Below are positions 60,526 to 64,000 of a stretch of 64,000 nucleotides of DNA, piece after piece. This DNA is from Rubrivivax albus (lineage in GTDB: Bacteria > Pseudomonadota > Gammaproteobacteria > Burkholderiales > Burkholderiaceae_C), in NCBI RefSeq assembly GCF_004016515.1, contig NZ_SACT01000002.1, positions 62,001-126,000 of the forward strand. The letters run 5' to 3'. Position 1 is the first letter of the stretch; each line of letters starts with the position of its first letter. Made by a program: the position numbers and the translations under genes. The notes below the pieces were generated by a model, which worked only from the letters and a program-made list of their open reading frames with translations, was not told the DNA's origin and searched no databases.

Positions 60526-61236
60526 TCAGACCGTCATGCCGCCACTGACCTCGATCACTGCGCCATTGACGTAGCTGGCATCGTCGCTGGCCAGGAACGC
60601 GTACACGGCTGCGATCTCCTCCGGCCGGCCCAGGCGGTGCAGCGGCACCTGCTCGCGCATGTGCTGCAGCACCTTGTCGGGCACGGTCTGCAGGATCGGG
60701 GTCTCGACGAAACCCGGCGCCACGGCATTGACACGGATGCCCTTGGGCCCGAGTTCGCGACTCCAGGTCTTGGTGAAGCCGATGACACCGAACTTGCTGG
60801 CCGCGTAGTTGGTCTGGCCGTAGTTGCCGTAGAGGCCAACCACGCTGCTGGCGTTGAGGATGACGCCGCGGCCCTGCTCGATCATCGCCGGCGCCACGGC
60901 CTGGGCGCAGTGGAAGACGCCGCGCAGGTTGACGTCGATGACGGCGTCGAACTGCTCCTGCGACATCTTCACCAGGCGCGCATCCTTCGTGATGCCGGCG
61001 TTGTTGACGAGCACGTCGATGCGGCCGCGCTTCGCGAGCACGGCGGCCACCATCGCGTCGACCTGCGTTCGGTCGGTGACGTCCACGGCGAAGGTCTCGG
61101 CCGCGCCGGCCATGGGGTCGGCCCGGCGGTCGCAGCCGATCACGTGCGCGCCCTCTTCGGCCAGGCGCGCCACGGTGGCCGCGCCGATGCCCTGTGCCGC
61201 ACCGGTGACGATGCAGATCCGGTCTTTCAGTCGCAT
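60526..61236 (-). CDS. fabG: SDR-family 3-oxoacyl-ACP reductase-like protein
   Basis: A 236-residue short-chain dehydrogenase. The NAD(P) site is [12 protein letters not shown], and NNAGITKDA, the catalytic serine in [11 protein letters not shown] and YAASKFG follow. The ending [12 protein letters not shown] is the FabG/PhaB pattern. The role could be fatty acid elongation or polyhydroxyalkanoate precursor supply; no acp or phaC is nearby to decide. It begins inside the end of the esterase gene (10-base overlap). Confidence 0.9.
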   Translation of the reverse strand: MRLKDRICIVTGAAQGIGAATVARLAEEGAHVIGCDRRADPMAGAAETFAVDVTDRTQVDAMVAAVLAKRGRIDVLVNNAGITKDARLVKMSQEQFDAVIDVNLRGVFHCAQAVAPAMIEQGRGVILNASSVVGLYGNYGQTNYAASKFGVIGFTKTWSRELGPKGIRVNAVAPGFVETPILQTVPDKVLQHMREQVPLHRLGRPEEIAAVYAFLASDDASYVNGAVIEVSGGMTV

Positions 61237-61829
61237 AGGTTCAGGAACTCCAGCAGGATGGGAAGGTGGTGGTCGAAGTCGGACAGCGCGTGGTCGCTGC
61301 CGTCGATCAGGTGCTGCCGCGCGCCGGCATAACGGACCGACATCTCGCGCCAGTCCAGCAGTTCGTCGCCCTTGGCGATGATGGCCAGGGTGCGCTCCGG
61401 CCGGGTGACGGCCGGCACGGTCAGCGCGCGCAGCTCGTCGACGTATTCGGGGCGAAAGAAGAAGTGCTGCTCCGGGTCGTGCCAGGCCGTCTGCTCGCCG
61501 ATGTAGGCCGCCAAGTCGCGGGCCGGGTCCACGGCCGGGTTGATCACCACCGCCGGGCAACCGTGGCGCTCGGCCTCGGCCGTGGCGTAGAAGCCGCCCA
61601 GTGAACTGCCGCAGACGGCCATGGCGTGCTTCGGCCATGCGGCGATGCCGGCATCGATCGTCGCCATGGCCTCGCGCGGCGATGGCGGCAGTTGAGGGCA
61701 CCACCAGTGCAGATCGGGCTGGTGGTGGTCCAGCCAGGCCTTCAGACGCTGCGCCTTGAACGACTGCGGCGACGACCGGAAGCCGTGCAGGTACAGCAGG
61801 TGCGTCGGCGGCGCAGGAATCCTCGTCAT
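61227..61829 (-). CDS. YqiA-type alpha/beta-hydrolase esterase
   Basis: A 200-residue esterase of the YqiA/UPF0227 type. The start [17 protein letters not shown] gives the oxyanion region, [14 protein letters not shown] the nucleophile serine, and [10 protein letters not shown] with [10 protein letters not shown] the acid and histidine. The substrate is unknown. First gene of the two-gene unit with fabG, divergent from the metalloprotease gene. TAGACT lies six bases before the ATG. Confidence 0.88.
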   Translation of the reverse strand: MTRIPAPPTHLLYLHGFRSSPQSFKAQRLKAWLDHHQPDLHWWCPQLPPSPREAMATIDAGIAAWPKHAMAVCGSSLGGFYATAEAERHGCPAVVINPAVDPARDLAAYIGEQTAWHDPEQHFFFRPEYVDELRALTVPAVTRPERTLAIIAKGDELLDWREMSVRYAGARQHLIDGSDHALSDFDHHLPILLEFLNLCD

Positions 61830-61841
61830 GCCGGCAGTCTA
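61830..61841 (-). promoter_or_regulatory. Candidate leaderless promoter of the esterase gene
   Basis: On the minus strand TAGACT (61841-61836) is followed by GCCGGC and the ATG at 61829, the same geometry as at gpmA, yqgE and hemA. No ribosome binding site is seen. Confidence 0.4.
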
Positions 61842-61910
61842 TCGGTCGCCCCGATGCGGCCCGGCCCGCAACGACGCCAGAATCGCCCCTTTGCCCCTTC
61901 CGTGCACACC

Positions 61911-64000
61911 ATGTCCCACCCCTTCCTGCGCCTGGCACCCATCTCGGCTGCCGTCGTGCTGCTGTCGGCCTGCGCCACCGTGAGCGGCCCGGCCGCCACG
62001 TCGGCCGCGCCCGCCCCTGACAAGGCCACCGTCGCCAGCGCGCCGGCCAGTGCCGCCAGCGCACCCAAGCCCCCGTCGCGGCCCGACCCGAGCGCGCCCA
62101 AGCCCTTCGACGAAGTGATCAAGGACGCCGAGCGCAGCGCCGGCTTCATCCCGGTCTGGCGCAAGGACGAGAAGACCTGGCTGGAGATCGCGCCCGAGCG
62201 CCTGGGCAAGCCGATGATCCTGAGCCTGAGCATCGCCAACGCCGTCGGTGAGCGTGGCCTCTACGCCAACCAGATGGTCAGCGACAACAAGGTCGAGCTG
62301 CGCATCGTCGGGCGCGTGCTGCAGCTGCGCGCGCTGAACACCGCCTTCCGCGCCAACGGTGACCCGGCGATGGCGCGCACCGTGGCCGAATCGTTCTCCG
62401 ACAGCCTGCTGGCTGCGGCCCCGGTGCTCAGCGCGCCGCACAAGGACAGCAAGGCGGTGCTGGTCGACGCCTCGACCCTTTTCATCGGCGACCTGCCGGG
62501 CATCAGCACCGCGCTGGAAGCCGCCTTCCGCATGCCCTACGGGCTGGACGGCAAGAATTCGAGCATCGAGCGGGCCCGCTCCACCGCGCAGAGCCTGGCC
62601 GTGACCACGCAACTGCACTTCGCCACGCCGCGCATCCCGGCGCCGCCGGCCACGCCGCTGCCGCCCACGGCGCCGCGACCCATGCCGCCGACGACCACGC
62701 CGGACCCACGCAGCTTCTTCATCGGCGTGGCGATCAACCTGACCGGCCTGCCCGAGCAGCCGATGGCCGTGCGCAAGGCGGACGCCCGCGTGGGCTACTT
62801 CACCGAGTCGTACACCGAGCTCGGCAACGACCTGACCCCCAACCCGCGCCAGCACATGGTGCGCCGCTGGCGGCTGGAGAAGAAGGACCCCGCGGCGGCG
62901 CTGTCGGAGCCGGTCAAGCCCATCACCTTCTGGCTGGACCGCAACATCCCGCAGCGCTACCGTGCCTCGGTGACAGCCGGCATCCTGGAATGGAACAAGG
63001 CCTTCGAGCGCATCGGCTTCAAGAATGCGGTCGTGGCGAAGCAGCAGCCCGACGACGCCGACTTCGACACCCTCGACGCCGAACACGCCACCATCCGCTG
63101 GTTCACCGGCGCCGACGTGGGCTTCGCCCGCGGCCCCAGCATCGTCGACCCGCGCACTGGCGAGATCCTGGACGCCGACATCGCGATGAGCGACGTCTTC
63201 GGCCGCGGCGCGCGCCGTTTCATCACCGAGGACGTGGGCTTCTCCAGCTTCGCGCAGCGCCCGGTGCTGCAGGCCCTGTGGGGCAGCACGCGGCCCGAAG
63301 ACGCCGCCTACTGCACCTATGCAGTGGACGCCGCCGTGGAGCGCAGCTTCGCCTTCGACCTGCTGGAGGCACGCGGCGAACTCGAGCCCGACAGCCCGGC
63401 AGCCGAGGCCTTCGTGCAGGCGCAGATCAAGGACACCATCATGCACGAGGTGGGCCACACGCTGGGGCTGAAGCACAACTTCCGCTCGTCGACCGTGATC
63501 ACGCGCGATCAGCTGAAGGACAAGGCCTTCACCGAAACGAACGCGATCACCGGCTCGGTGATGGACTACAACGCGTACAACATCCCGCTGGCAGGTGAGC
63601 CCAAGGCCAACCTGAACGTGGTCACGCTGGGCCCGTACGACTACTGGGCCATCGAGTACGCCTACGCGCCGCTCGACGCCAAGGACGAGGCCGCCGGGCT
63701 GGCGAAAATCCTGGCGCGCCATACCGACCCACTGCTCGCCTTTGCCGACGACGCCGACGCCGGCGGCTTCGGCGGCGTGGTGGGCCTGGACCCACGCGAC
63801 AACCGCTTCGACCTCGGCGACGACCCGCTGGCCTGGACGCAGAAGCGCCTGGCGCTGTCGCGCGAGCTCTGGCAGCGGCTGCAGGAACGCGGCCCCCGCG
63901 CCGGTGACGACCCGCAGCGCCTGCGCCGCAGCCTGCTGGCCGGCTTCCGCCAGTTGGGCCGTGCACCGGAGATCGCCGCCAAGTACGTGGGCGGCATGTA
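61911..64000 (+). CDS. Zinc-dependent metalloprotease lipoprotein (DUF5117/DUF4953 type; partial, runs off right edge)
   Basis: At least 696 residues of an exported metalloprotease without a stop in the window. The signal peptide ends in a lipobox, LSAC, with the lipidated Cys21. An alanine/proline linker follows, then a DUF5117-like region ([19 protein letters not shown]) and a metzincin-type catalytic domain. The zinc motif is [11 protein letters not shown] (His512, Glu513, His516, His522), and the Met-turn SVMDY has Met551. It is probably anchored in the outer membrane facing the periplasm or outside (inference); the substrate is unknown. The ATG at 61911 has no strong ribosome binding site. 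Confidence 0.9.
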   Translation, partial: MSHPFLRLAPISAAVVLLSACATVSGPAATSAAPAPDKATVASAPASAASAPKPPSRPDPSAPKPFDEVIKDAERSAGFIPVWRKDEKTWLEIAPERLGKPMILSLSIANAVGERGLYANQMVSDNKVELRIVGRVLQLRALNTAFRANGDPAMARTVAESFSDSLLAAAPVLSAPHKDSKAVLVDASTLFIGDLPGISTALEAAFRMPYGLDGKNSSIERARSTAQSLAVTTQLHFATPRIPAPPATPLPPTAPRPMPPTTTPDPRSFFIGVAINLTGLPEQPMAVRKADARVGYFTESYTELGNDLTPNPRQHMVRRWRLEKKDPAAALSEPVKPITFWLDRNIPQRYRASVTAGILEWNKAFERIGFKNAVVAKQQPDDADFDTLDAEHATIRWFTGADVGFARGPSIVDPRTGEILDADIAMSDVFGRGARRFITEDVGFSSFAQRPVLQALWGSTRPEDAAYCTYAVDAAVERSFAFDLLEARGELEPDSPAAEAFVQAQIKDTIMHEVGHTLGLKHNFRSSTVITRDQLKDKAFTETNAITGSVMDYNAYNIPLAGEPKANLNVVTLGPYDYWAIEYAYAPLDAKDEAAGLAKILARHTDPLLAFADDADAGGFGGVVGLDPRDNRFDLGDDPLAWTQKRLALSRELWQRLQERGPRAGDDPQRLRRSLLAGFRQLGRAPEIAAKYVGGM

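Overview
The window is about 70% G+C. It looks like a contiguous chromosomal segment of a betaproteobacterium of the order Burkholderiales, probably of the Rubrivivax/Leptothrix/Ideonella type; that placement is inferred from gene content and order, not from a search. Supporting traits are: the cluster rubredoxin-pilG-pilH-pilI-pilJ-chpA divergent from thiD-hemL; hemA-prfA-prmC followed by grxD-ubiX; ffh next to a YpjD-like protein and pilS-pilR-ampD; accB-accC-prmA; an inactive-type dihydroorotase fused into a pyrR-pyrB operon; and a lysine/alanine/proline repeat histone H1-like protein. I saw no insertion sequence, prophage, CRISPR array, rRNA or plasmid function. No gap between genes exceeds 300 bases.

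Layout: 1-619 (minus) ends a glutaredoxin/rhodanese unit, with gpmA divergent from it. 1386-9512 (minus) is a very tight run: yqgE, ruvX, pyrR, pyrB, pyrC', a PlsC-type acyltransferase, a type 2 thymidine/AMP phosphorylase, a PRPP-synthetase-like gene, and an HD-GYP-like gene with an apparent frameshift. 9545-12058 holds a photolyase and a DUF2157 membrane protein. 12158-22370 (minus) is the type IV pilus (twitching) chemosensory cluster, ending in a 2055-residue ChpA/PilL kinase. 22551-24807 is thiD-hemL, followed by a PAS-GGDEF diguanylate cyclase. 26597-28425 is grxD-ubiX plus a small DUF6152/membrane pair. 28546-34559 carries heme and translation genes (prmC, prfA, hemA) and miaB. A tRNA(CAT) with its own promoter and terminator sits before ftsY. 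36802-43256 has ffh, a YpjD-like protein, pilS-pilR and ampD. 43504-47646 is nrdA-nrdB, preceded by a sigma70-like promoter with two NrdR-like boxes. 47830-48216 is the histone-like gene. 48345-53011 (minus) is accB-accC-prmA-zinc ribbon/DUF3426-PfkB kinase. 53187-58953 (minus) is an RNase II-like gene, a TonB-like protein, aroE, mtgA, an unknown gene and a TlpA-like gene. 58969-60420 is a secreted repeat protein, 60526-61829 is esterase-fabG, and a metalloprotease lipoprotein runs off the right edge.

Functional links: the two pilus regions (chemosensory cluster and PilS/PilR) together would control type IV pilus activity and expression, and the GGDEF protein may feed c-di-GMP into the same surface behaviour. 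ffh and ftsY lie within 2 kb of each other and form the two halves of the SRP pathway. hemA and hemL supply two early heme steps from separate operons. The most interesting signals are non-coding: six transcription units start with a -10-like hexamer only 6-7 bases before the start codon (candidate leaderless mRNAs), and two NrdR-like boxes exactly 32 bp apart overlap the nrdA promoter. I did not find a clearly new multi-gene system.
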